A stretch of DNA of 7,500 nt, taken from Demequinaceae bacterium UBA4004. GTDB lineage: Bacteria; Actinomycetota; Actinomycetes; Actinomycetales; Demequinaceae. Of the stretch, positions 1 through 5,426 are shown in pieces. The DNA is taken from the NCBI GenBank assembly GCA_002384765.1, contig DGBM01000005.1, forward strand, positions 1 through 7,500. The letters are read 5' to 3'. A model generated the notes under the pieces. The model was not told where the DNA came from and did no database searches. It saw only the letters and a list, made by a program, of their open reading frames with translations. The position numbers were made by a program, and so were the translations under genes. The first letter of the stretch is position 1. Each line of letters opens with the position of its first letter.

Positions 1-24
1 GAGTCGGGCACGGGCAGGTCGTCC
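1..24. repeat. Terminal direct repeat, left copy
   Basis: These 24 bases are identical, in the same orientation, to the last 24 bases of the window (7477-7500). The match reaches both edges exactly, which would be an extraordinary coincidence for an internal repeat. It suggests a closed circular sequence of 7476 bp shown with overlap, or an assembly end-overlap. A boundary repeat of an integrated element is possible, but no integrase is seen. Confidence 0.85.
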
Positions 25-132
25 CGGTCGGCGATCCCTCATTGGACGGGCCCGTGCCTGCGCAACGAACGAGGTGGGCAACTTGCTCATCGTGCCCGTC
101 GGGAGTGTTGACCGGCCCGATCGACCTGTCAC

Positions 133-360
133 TCAGCCCTTCGGGGGGTGAGGGTCGTTGCCGTAGGAGTTGCGGTCTCCGATCGTGCCGTCCTTCTTGT
201 GAATCAGGTGCTCGACGCCATCCTTCTTCGCCGCCGCGCGACCGGCCGCCTGCGCCTCGGCCTTGGTGTCGTGCGTACTCGAGGCGCGTTTTCCACCCTC
301 GCGGCGGTTGGCCCACCCATCCTCAGTCGGCACCGTGTGAATGTTCTTCTTGTCGGCCAT
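133..360 (-). CDS. DUF2188 domain protein, 75 aa
   Basis: This is a small hydrophilic, basic protein of unknown function. The reading covers the whole of a DUF2188-like unit. It opens with an HTVPTEDGWANRREGG strand (residues 8-23). The middle is an Ala/Lys-rich helix headed by TKAEAQAAGRAAAKKDG (about 32-48). It ends with LIHKKDGTIGDRNSYGNDP (about 52-70), and this NSYGNDP ending is the hallmark of the family. ATG at 360 is chosen because GGAAGGGG lies about 8 bases upstream. The frame stays open further upstream to 654, but that part is Pro/Arg/Ser-rich and looks non-coding. It has no signal peptide or membrane segment, so it is probably cytoplasmic. It is transcribed divergently from the amine oxidase. 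Family members occur widely in bacteria and some phages or plasmids, without an established role. Confidence 0.88.
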   Translation of the reverse strand: MADKKNIHTVPTEDGWANRREGGKRASSTHDTKAEAQAAGRAAAKKDGVEHLIHKKDGTIGDRNSYGNDPHPPKG

Positions 361-458
361 CACAGTTCCCCTTCCGGCGCCCTCTGGTGAGGGGCCAAGG
401 GCGCCATCATTGCAGTCCTGGCGGACCCGCAGCGGGATCCCCTGCCGGGGCGCGGCCG

Positions 459-473
459 GCACGTTGTACGTGC
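459..473. promoter_or_regulatory. Inverted repeat upstream of the DUF2188 gene
   Basis: GCACGT-TGT-ACGTGC is a perfect 6-bp dyad with a 3-base centre, about 100 bp upstream of the DUF2188 start in the divergent intergenic region. It could be an operator. I see no convincing promoter hexamers beside it, so the call rests on symmetry alone. Confidence 0.25.
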
Positions 474-549
474 GCTCCTTCTCGTGCTGAGGCCAGGACG
501 CACGCGGTGAGTTCGGGTCCCCGGGCGTTCTCGTGGAGAATCGGCACGG

Positions 550-568
550 GCTGATCGAGCCGATCAGC
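550..568. promoter_or_regulatory. Inverted repeat upstream of the amine oxidase
   Basis: GCTGATCG-AGC-CGATCAGC is a perfect 8-bp dyad with a 3-base centre. It sits 13 bases before a strong ribosome-binding motif (AGGAGAGG, 581-588). The length and symmetry fit an operator for a dimeric regulator, or a short hairpin in the leader. No regulator gene is next to it, so its partner is unknown. Confidence 0.4.
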
Positions 569-600
569 TGTCGACCACTAGGAGAGGAACGAGAGCCTCG

Positions 601-720
601 ATGTGTCACCGTGAAAACGATGCGGCCGCTCCCCGGACCCTTCGCCCAGGTCACGGACGCCCTGATCGCCCGCAGGACGCGAAGAAGCGTTTCCCGAGAG
701 TGTGCACCGCCGGTGACTGA
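601..720 (+). CDS. Possible 39-aa leader ORF overlapping the amine oxidase start
   Basis: ATG at 601 follows AGGAGAGG (581-588) at 12 bases and opens a 39-residue frame ending in TGA at 718-720. The product begins MCHRENDAAAPRT and is Arg/Pro-rich, with no recognised domain. The amine oxidase GTG at 713 lies inside its last codons (GTGACTGA), which would allow translational coupling. The best ribosome site in this stretch serves this ATG and not the oxidase start. The composition is also what random GC-rich sequence gives, so it may only be a spurious ORF. It could alternatively mark an unrecognised start region for the oxidase. Confidence 0.3.
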   Translation: MCHRENDAAAPRTLRPGHGRPDRPQDAKKRFPRVCTAGD

Positions 721-1960
721 CCAACCCGAGCAGGACTCGGATCAGCGACACCCAGACGATCGAGCTTGCCACGAGCAGACATCGGTCGACGTCGTCATCG
801 TCGGCGCTGGCATCAGCGGCCTTGCCGTCGCCGACGCGCTGACCCGCTTGGGCATGGACGTAGCTGTCCTGGAGGCCCGCCATCGCACCGGCGGTCGACT
901 ACTCAGCACGCCGCTCGACCTGGGGGCCACATGGTTCTGGGACGGCGAGCGCCGGGTTCGCGCGCTGACCGAGCGGTTCGGCGTGGCCACGTTCTCCCAG
1001 CATCTGGTCGGCGACACGATCGTGGAGGACCTGAGTGGCGTCCAGCGGTACGCCGGCAACATGATCGACGCTCCGTCGTACCGCTACGCCGGCGGTGCAG
1101 CCACGCTGACCGACGCTCTGGCCGCGAGTCTGCCCGCCGGCACGCTTCGCCTCGACCATCCGGTCGAGAGGATCTCGCTGGTTGCGGCGTCGATCACCCC
1201 GAGCCAGGCGCCCACCGTGGACGTCACGGCCCGCGGACGCACCTGGCGGGCACCTCACGTGGTCCTCGCCGTCCCCCCTGCGATCGCCGTCGACACCATC
1301 GAACTCCCAGCCGAGCTGCCGCCCGAGCTGAGCCGGCTGGCTGCTGCAACGCCGGTATGGATGGGCCAGGTGGTGAAGATCGTCGCGGTCTACGACGAGC
1401 CGTTCTGGCGACGTGACGGCCTCGCGGGGGCCGCAGCGAGTCGACGCGGGCCGATGCAGGAGATCCACGACATGTCTGGCCCCGAGGGGCACCCAGCCGC
1501 CCTGTTCGGGTTTGCCCCCGCTGCACTCATCGACGCCGACGCGGACCGAGCCGTGCGTGATCAGCTCACCCGAATGTTCGGTCCGCAAGCGTCCGACCCG
1601 CTGCACATCACGGTCGCGAACTGGAGCACCGAGCAGTGGACGAGCCCTGCTCCGAGAGTCGCGGACTCCGGGGCAACCGGCCCGGCACCCATCGACTACG
1701 GCCTCTTTGGTCACCCCAACTACCAGCAGCCGGGCCTCGACGGGCGACTGCACTGGGCCGCGACCGAGACCGCGACCGCCTACCCCGGTCACGTCGAGGG
1801 CGCACTGGAAGCCGCCGAGCGCGTCGTCGCAGACATCCGCACAGGTCTGCTGGACCGCACCACGGACGGCCCGACCAGCAGCGCATCTGAGGACACCCGC
1901 ACCGCGCCCACCCGCGCGGTGCACGAAAGCGCGACGTCCTGCGGGACTGTTCCCGGCTGA
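713..1960 (+). CDS. FAD-dependent amine oxidase (flavin monoamine oxidase family), 415 aa
   Basis: This is probably a cytoplasmic flavoenzyme that oxidises an amine to an imine, releasing H2O2 and, after hydrolysis, ammonia. The substrate cannot be read from the sequence. Counting from GTG 713, the Rossmann FAD motif VVIVGAGISGL is at residues 27-37, and LEARHRTGGRL, which binds the FAD adenosine, is at 53-63. GATWFW (71-76) matches the usual GATWI segment. VVKIVAVYDEPFW (220-232) holds the conserved active-site lysine K222. WAATETATAYPGHVEGALEAAERV (348-371) is the C-terminal flavin motif. That motif lacks the cysteine used for covalent flavin, so FAD should be non-covalent. The tail (about 380-415) is Ser/Thr-rich and looks disordered. 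The start is uncertain: GTG 713 fits the family spacing to the FAD motif, but ATG 620 or GTG 533 are also in frame. The stop codon lies in a tandem 9-bp duplication (1952-1969). Confidence 0.93.
   Translation: MTDQPEQDSDQRHPDDRACHEQTSVDVVIVGAGISGLAVADALTRLGMDVAVLEARHRTGGRLLSTPLDLGATWFWDGERRVRALTERFGVATFSQHLVGDTIVEDLSGVQRYAGNMIDAPSYRYAGGAATLTDALAASLPAGTLRLDHPVERISLVAASITPSQAPTVDVTARGRTWRAPHVVLAVPPAIAVDTIELPAELPPELSRLAAATPVWMGQVVKIVAVYDEPFWRRDGLAGAAASRRGPMQEIHDMSGPEGHPAALFGFAPAALIDADADRAVRDQLTRMFGPQASDPLHITVANWSTEQWTSPAPRVADSGATGPAPIDYGLFGHPNYQQPGLDGRLHWAATETATAYPGHVEGALEAAERVVADIRTGLLDRTTDGPTSSASEDTRTAPTRAVHESATSCGTVPG
1899..1922. repeat. 9-bp inverted repeat near the end of the oxidase gene
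   Basis: GCACCGCGC and GCGCGGTGC are perfect complements separated by six bases, about 36 bases before the oxidase stop. It would form a stable hairpin in the mRNA. No T-rich tract follows on either strand, so it is not a classical intrinsic terminator. Confidence 0.4.
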
Positions 1961-2017
1961 CCCGGCTGACTGCGCTCACGTCGCGTTGCTGACAAATCTG
2001 GCTTTCTCACCCCGTGG

Positions 2018-2233
2018 GTGCTGCTAGCCGCGTCACCTCGGCGATGTGGGGTGCCCGGATGCCGATCCCGCTGTGGCACCGATCACCTTGCGGGCATGTT
2101 TGTTACAGCACGTGACCATCGGCGGGTCAATCTGGACGCGCGTTACTTCTCTAGCTACGACCGGCATACGCCTCGAGCGCGGGAACGGTACTTGCATGTA
2201 GATGCATTGCGCGAAGATGTAGCGCGAGAGTAA
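2018..2233 (+). CDS. Doubtful 71-aa ORF, unknown
   Basis: I do not recognise this product. From GTG 2018 it starts with a cysteine-bearing stretch (CGVPGCRSRCG, about residues 10-20). It continues as a charged, fairly protein-like segment through VNLDARYFSSYD to ALREDVARE at the end. It lacks the Arg/Pro/Ser monotony of wrong-frame GC-rich translation, which is the main argument for it. Against it, no ribosome site precedes GTG 2018 or the internal ATG at 2096, and third-position G/C is not strongly enriched. It lies between the oxidase and the exported protein and may be a fragment of a decayed gene. The rest of 1961-2295 holds nothing else I can support. Confidence 0.3.
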   Translation: MLLAASPRRCGVPGCRSRCGTDHLAGMFVTARDHRRVNLDARYFSSYDRHTPRARERYLHVDALREDVARE

Positions 2234-2295
2234 CTCCGACACGTCTTTTGGCCCGTATGCTCACGGCGCCGCAAGTATACCGAATGGAGACCGCC

Positions 2296-2715
2296 ATGAA
2301 GTCGTTGACACGTGTTATTGCGATGCTGTGCGCCACGCTGGGGCTGATCGTGAATCCGGCTGTGGCCAACGCTAAACCAATCAGCCCGGCGTACGATCCT
2401 CCGTCGTACCCTTCGTGCGGAGACTCCATCGTATTCTCTGGCGTCCAGTACTCGTATAGTTCCCAAACCATCTCGTTCAAGATCGTGGCTGTCGATGTGG
2501 GCCAATGGTTCACCGGCTACGGCCTCATGGACTCTGTCGTCACCGACGTCTTTGGCAGTCATCCGGAAGGGCCCTGGAACGTTTCCTCGTACTCTGGCGG
2601 ACGTTCCCCCGTCCTGGCCTTTCCTGCACCGTTGAACCACCCCTACGTGGATGTGAACGTGTGGCTGGAGAAGAACGGGTCCGTGTATTGCCGAACCAGG
2701 CAGCGGATCTCGTAG
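2296..2715 (+). CDS. Exported protein with two cysteines, 139-aa precursor
   Basis: This is an unrecognised secreted protein. Residues 1-26 are a classical Sec signal peptide: MKSLTR, then a hydrophobic core IAMLCATLGLIV, then a cleavage site after AVANA (A26). Cleavage leaves about 113 residues. The mature part is rich in Ser, Tyr, Val and Gly in alternating patterns suggestive of beta strands. It has just two cysteines, C41 and C132, near its two ends, which could close a disulfide. No lipobox cysteine follows the cleavage site. ATG 2296 is preferred because GGAG (2286-2289) is about six bases upstream; in-frame starts at 2248 and 2284 would only extend the signal peptide. Codons are less G/C-ending than in neighbouring genes, which may indicate acquisition. 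The next gene starts eight bases after its stop. Confidence 0.8.
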   Translation: MKSLTRVIAMLCATLGLIVNPAVANAKPISPAYDPPSYPSCGDSIVFSGVQYSYSSQTISFKIVAVDVGQWFTGYGLMDSVVTDVFGSHPEGPWNVSSYSGGRSPVLAFPAPLNHPYVDVNVWLEKNGSVYCRTRQRIS

Positions 2716-2723
2716 CCCGAAGG

Positions 2724-3200
2724 ATGCCCAGAGTTGAGGCCGCCATCCGCCTAATCTTGAACCACTCGATACACGTGAACGTCGAGCCATGGGGAGTTCA
2801 TCGAGAGCTGGGGCCCGAGGACCAATTCGAGTTTCGTCAAGTCATCGAGGACTCTGGTCACCTGGAGGTCGACGTCGACTTCGATGTCCCGGGGCTCTGG
2901 CTATTCGGGTGGGGACCTGAGCCAGCGTCTGTCGCACTGCCCGAGGGCACCTTGACGCTCCCCGCTAGGGCGACAAGGGGGACCTTTCCCCCGCACCGCG
3001 CCCTGCCCTGGCCGATCGGAGCGAGGATCGTTGGATCGTGGGGGTTACTGCTCACTGGTGCCGCCGATGACGCCATCGTGCGGGGTGCGATGCGGCACAA
3101 ACGAACACACTACGGTCAGTGGATCGAGTTCACCGGAGATGCCGCCCAACCTCCGGTCCTGAGTGTCGACCGAGGCCACATAACCATTCAGCAGTCCTGA
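2724..3200 (+). CDS. Hypothetical protein with NHSIHVNVEPWG motif, 158 aa
   Basis: Function is unknown. The N-terminal part (about residues 9-75) reads as a small beta-rich unit. It contains ILNHSIHVNVEPWG (11-24), an acidic turn ELGPEDQFEF (28-37), then VDVDFDVPGLWLFGWG. It resembles short uncharacterised bacterial proteins that share an N-x-EPWG pattern; that comparison is from memory and was not searched. The C-terminal half (about 80-158) is more basic and has GARIVGSWGLLLTGAADDAIV in the middle. There is no signal peptide or clear membrane helix. ATG 2724 is eight bases after the stop of the exported-protein gene, and GAAGG abuts the ATG with no spacing, so translation probably depends on coupling. 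The two are likely one operon. A weak hairpin (3218-3232) lies just past the stop. Confidence 0.7.
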   Translation: MPRVEAAIRLILNHSIHVNVEPWGVHRELGPEDQFEFRQVIEDSGHLEVDVDFDVPGLWLFGWGPEPASVALPEGTLTLPARATRGTFPPHRALPWPIGARIVGSWGLLLTGAADDAIVRGAMRHKRTHYGQWIEFTGDAAQPPVLSVDRGHITIQQS

Positions 3201-3652
3201 TAAGCGGATCGGGCAACCCCCAGCCCCTGGGGCACGGAGAATTCATGTCGGGAACCGTGCCACAGCGGGATGGCTGAGTGGACGGCGCCCCAGGCTGTCC
3301 GGTCAACCTGTCATCCGTTCGTGCAGCAGACCCCAGGGTCGAGGAGCGCCTCAACACCCGCCCCAGAAAGACACTCGAGTGGGCCACTCCTGCCCGGTCG
3401 TCACAGATTCGCTAGCGTCATCCTGAATCTGGTGTTGCGACCCAGAGTCGAATCCGCCCTGGTTGAGAATTTACCCCAGTTTTCAGTCGCCGCCAGGGGT
3501 CAGTTTTCGACTGCCGTTGACATCGGCGCAGGGTCTTGAGGGGCACGAGCAACGACTGCAGAAACGGTGGGGAGCACGGCCCGAGGAAATCAGCCAGTGA
3601 AACACGTGTAACGCGTGCCGCGGAATTCTTCTCCGCTTCGCGAGCACAAACA
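3201..3652. other. Gene-free stretch of about 450 bp
   Basis: I see no supportable gene here on either strand. It holds a 6-bp hairpin (CCCCAG/CTGGGG, 3218-3232) after the upstream operon. A 10-codon ORF at 3245-3277 (MSGTVPQRDG) has a fair GGAGA ribosome site and may be the beginning of a lost gene. The IS-like end at 3474-3522 also lies here. It looks like eroded intergenic DNA left by insertion and deletion. Confidence 0.5.
3474..3522 (-). mobile_element. Possible solitary IS21-like terminal sequence
   Basis: Read on the minus strand from 3522, the sequence begins TGTCAACGGCAGTCGAAAAC. It continues with a second similar unit: the plus-strand core CAGTTTTC occurs at 3477-3484 and again at 3501-3508, 24 bp apart. 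From memory, TGTCA ends followed by repeated GTCGAAAACTGACCC-type units are typical of IS21-family elements in actinobacteria. No istA or istB reading frame and no second end are present, so this would be a decayed or solo end. Confidence 0.4.
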
Positions 3653-3694
3653 AGAAGGGGTTCGCCCACCCTTATTGGCAGGCGAACCCCTTCT
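3653..3694 (-). terminator. Intrinsic terminator for the small peptide gene
   Basis: The arms AGAAGGGGTTCGCC (3653-3666) and GGCGAACCCCTTCT (3681-3694) form a perfect 14-bp stem with a 14-base loop. On the minus strand the stem is followed by a T-rich run, TGTTTGTG. It begins seven bases after the stop codon of the 36-aa gene. No T-tract follows on the plus strand, so the direction is minus. Confidence 0.85.
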
Positions 3695-3700
3695 CGAAAT

Positions 3701-3811
3701 TCAGCAAGTTGCAACGTGACAGGGACTCGATCCAGGCGCTGCGCTTGCAGCCGGCGCAGCCGCGCCAACGAGTGCGAGCGTCGCAACTGCGGCGATAGCA
3801 AGTCGCTTCAT
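3701..3811 (-). CDS. Secreted two-cysteine small peptide, 36-aa precursor
   Basis: This is an unrecognised very small gene with every mark of a real one. ATG 3811 is preceded by AAAGGAG with a five-base gap. The product starts MKRLAIAAVATLALVG, a short positive end followed by a hydrophobic core, and reaches a signal-peptidase site after PAASA (residues 20-24). Cleavage there would release APGSSPCHVATC, twelve residues with cysteines at precursor positions 31 and 36 (the last residue), able to form a small disulfide loop. A promoter (3849-3877) lies just upstream and a strong terminator just downstream, so it is a monocistronic unit of about 190 bases. Possible roles, all inferred, are an exported signalling or antimicrobial peptide, or a precursor for modification. 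Less likely, it is merely a leader or an mRNA with a regulatory role. A small membrane-protein gene lies immediately upstream on the same strand. Confidence 0.75.
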   Translation of the reverse strand: MKRLAIAAVATLALVGAAAPAASAAPGSSPCHVATC

Positions 3812-3848
3812 TGGTACTCCTTTGCTCGAACCGGGCTGACTTTCCCTG

Positions 3849-3877
3849 ACTAGACCACATCATGAGCCCTCCGTCAA
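3849..3877 (-). promoter_or_regulatory. Sigma-70-type promoter of the small peptide gene
   Basis: Read on the minus strand, TTGACG (3877-3872) and TCTAGT (3854-3849) are separated by exactly 17 bases. They match the consensus at five of six and four of six positions. Transcription should start near 3842, giving a leader of about 30 bases that contains the AAAGGAG ribosome site. The -35 element begins 10 bp beyond the stop codon of the upstream membrane-protein gene. Confidence 0.7.
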
Positions 3878-3886
3878 GGCTCGCCG

Positions 3887-4051
3887 CTAGCGATTCACCA
3901 CAGCAGTCAAGTCGTGCAGGTCCAAAAAGCCAGCGAATATCAGCAGGGCGATGGGAATTGCGTACAAGACGAAGGGGAGCAGCAGGTCGGCGACAAGCTC
4001 GTGGAGTGCTCCCCTGACCCTGTCCTTGCGGGTCGGGCAATCCCGGCACAT
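3887..4051 (-). CDS. Small single-span membrane protein, 54 aa
   Basis: I do not recognise this gene. The product begins MCRDCPTRKDRVRGA, a basic head with a CxxC pair (C2, C5), and then has an amphipathic stretch ALHELVAD (15-22). One hydrophobic helix LLLPFVLYAIPIALLIFAGFL (about 23-43) follows, and the tail DLHDLTAVVNR is short. The positive head implies an N-in, C-out orientation in the cytoplasmic membrane. Codons in the first half are strongly G/C-ending, as in neighbouring genes. There is no ribosome site. Instead a -10 hexamer ends six bases before the ATG, so the mRNA is probably leaderless, a common arrangement in actinobacteria. Its stop is 10 bp from the promoter of the secreted two-cysteine peptide gene, on the same strand. 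A partnership such as immunity, export or sensing is an inference from position alone. Confidence 0.7.
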   Translation of the reverse strand: MCRDCPTRKDRVRGALHELVADLLLPFVLYAIPIALLIFAGFLDLHDLTAVVNR

Positions 4052-4057
4052 GTGTCA

Positions 4058-4086
4058 ACCATAGCCGCGTCTAGACCACTTGTCGA
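4058..4086 (-). promoter_or_regulatory. Promoter of the small membrane-protein gene (leaderless)
   Basis: On the minus strand TCGACA (4086-4081) and TATGGT (4063-4058) are 17 bases apart. They match the consensus at five of six and four of six positions. The -10 ends six bases before the ATG at 4051, placing the expected transcription start on or beside the A of the start codon. This explains the missing ribosome-binding site. Confidence 0.65.
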
Positions 4087-4235
4087 TGCTGCCGATCCCA
4101 GTGGCAGCGGGGTCGGGTCCCGGGGTGTTCACCGATGCGCGCCATCAGCGTCGGCCCGAACCGTTGGTCTGCCTCCGCGTGCCGATCGGTCTGCGGACGC
4201 TCGGGCGTTACGGAGTCGAAGGGCATGATGGTCCC

Positions 4236-4651
4236 GTGGTGCACGTGGCTCGCTTGGTGACCTTCGTCGAGGTCGATGACACTGTCGCTGACCCTCGGCA
4301 GATGTCGGTGTCGGCGCGCCACGAGGCCGTCCTCACCAACGGCGACCGTGTGCTGCTCCTGGTTGACCGAGGCTGGAGTTCGTCGGTCCGACCAAGCATC
4401 TGGACATTGACATCGGTCGAGGAGATCGCGGACACGGCGCGCATGGTCGTCGGCCCGGGGCGATTCAATTCGGTGGACGCTCGCAGAAGGACATGGAGGC
4501 AGACCACTTGGCCTCGCTTGCTGAGGTTCTCCGGCGTCAGGGAGTTGACGCGGACGCTCTGGAGCTGGGGCGGTTACCGCACGACGTCGTGCTCAGCGCG
4601 CAGTTGCTCAAGCGCATCGGCCATCAGCCAGGAGACGACGTCCAGTCCTGA
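4236..4651 (+). pseudogene. Hypothetical gene interrupted by a frameshift
   Basis: Function is unknown. The first part (GTG 4236 to about 4457) encodes a regular protein, with VHVARLVTFVEVDD, then AVLTNGDRVLLLVDRGWSS, then SVEEIADTARMVVGP. After that the same frame turns Arg/Ser/Trp-rich up to 4724, typical of the wrong frame. A different frame takes over with FGGRSQKDMEADHLASLAEV. It then runs LRRQGVDADALELGRLPHDV to a stop at 4649-4651. Joining the two frames gives a continuous protein of about 138 residues, with the break between 4455 and 4471 near a CCCGGGG run. It could be a decayed gene or an indel in the assembly. The downstream part might also be read alone from ATG 4493 (52 aa, GAAGG just upstream). 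The start is uncertain: GTG 4236, 4239 and 4245 are all possible, and GAAGGG (4218-4223) is the nearest ribosome-like motif. Confidence 0.65.
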
Positions 4652-4814
4652 CGCCCTGCTGCGCGTGCGTCGCCGTGCGCGGTTCCATCTACCAGGCTCC
4701 TCGGGTGGCGCGGAATGCGGCTGATCAGGATGTCGGCGGTGACGACATCGCAAAGCGTCGGCTCGGTGGCATGTGTACGGCTGGGACAATCGTGGCCATG
4801 TGGTTGGAGTTGCA

Positions 4815-5297
4815 GTGACGTTCACGTTGGATCGTGGAGTGGTGCCGGTATACGGTTCGTTGGCGGTCTATCCCGGTACGTTCGATCCGTTAACACCGGG
4901 GCACCGCGACGTAGTGGCCCGTGCGCGGGTGATGTTCGACCAGGTAATCGTGTTGCTGGCGGTGAACGACGACAAGCGACCAACCGCCGAGGCTGAGGCC
5001 AGGGCCGTATGCGTGCGCGAGGCCATGCCGGCGGCCTGGGGAAATGTCGAGGTGGACACCTGGGCCGGCCTGACTGCCACCTTCTGCCTGCGCCGCGGCG
5101 CGACGGCCATTGTCCGCGGCGTACGAAGGGCCGCGGACCTGAGTGACGAGTACCAGCTCGCTGCGATGAACGAGCGACTCGGCATCCAGACCGTCTGGTT
5201 GCCGTCTCGTCCGCAGTTGGCCGCCACCTCGTCCACGGTCGCACGCGCATACCGCTCGGCACAGTCGGACCGTCCGTCCTTGAACGCTGAAGAGTGA
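4815..5297 (+). CDS. coaD: CoaD-like pantetheine-phosphate adenylyltransferase, 160 aa
   Basis: This is a nucleotidyltransferase of the CoaD family. CoaD transfers AMP from ATP to 4'-phosphopantetheine to make dephospho-CoA, the penultimate step of coenzyme A synthesis, in the cytoplasm. Visible signatures are YPGTFDPLTPGH (residues 19-30), containing the GTFDP and TxGH nucleotide-binding motif, a lysine in NDDKRPT (K54), IVRGVRRAADLSDEYQLAAMN (99-119) with the conserved arginines, and SSTVAR (139-144) in place of the usual SSxxVR. GTG 4815 is chosen because GGAG is five bases upstream and the resulting 160 residues match the family length. The first 16 residues before LAVYPG are unusual, and the C-terminus (SAQSDRPSLNAEE) lacks the normal family ending. 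It may be an accessory or specialised copy and not the housekeeping enzyme. A six-codon ORF at 4798-4818 (MWLELQ) overlaps the start, with a possible GACAAT -10 at 4785-4790. Confidence 0.8.
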   Translation: MTFTLDRGVVPVYGSLAVYPGTFDPLTPGHRDVVARARVMFDQVIVLLAVNDDKRPTAEAEARAVCVREAMPAAWGNVEVDTWAGLTATFCLRRGATAIVRGVRRAADLSDEYQLAAMNERLGIQTVWLPSRPQLAATSSTVARAYRSAQSDRPSLNAEE

Positions 5298-5426
5298 CGC
5301 TCAGGGGTTTGCAGAACGGTGGCAACGCCTCGAGGTGGGATGCACGCTTCTCGGCACTTCCGAGGTTGCCCTGTCCGCGGCTACCAGATCAGTGCGTTGA
5401 TGCGGCGGGCCTGGGAGGGTGAGGTC

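Noticed and set aside
766..1416. Long alternative-frame ORFs over the amine oxidase on both strands
   Set aside because: They are Arg/Pro/Ala-rich shadows. The amine oxidase frame carries all the FAD and active-site motifs over the same span.
3264..3460. A tRNA-like opening (GGATGGCTGAGTGG) and a distant GTCGAATCC stretch
   Set aside because: The pieces do not assemble into an acceptor, anticodon and T arm of proper length, and the T-loop lacks the TTC core. I see no tRNA or tRNA-derived attachment site.
3536..4058. Longer ORFs overlapping the small peptide and membrane-protein genes (plus 3536-3853, minus 3672-4058)
   Set aside because: They run through the terminator or promoters, have no ribosome site, and are Arg/Cys/Ser-rich. 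The small minus-strand genes have coherent expression signals and sensible proteins.
4080..4724. Reading 4080-4724 as one 214-residue protein
   Set aside because: Only about 4236-4457 looks like protein. The parts before and after are composed like wrong-frame translation, and the true continuation is in another frame ending at 4651.
4798..4818. Six-codon ORF MWLELQ overlapping the CoaD GTG start, with GACAAT at 4785-4790 as a leaderless promoter
   Set aside because: No acceptable -35 hexamer is found at 16-19 bases and so short an ORF is expected by chance. It is kept only as a note under the gene.
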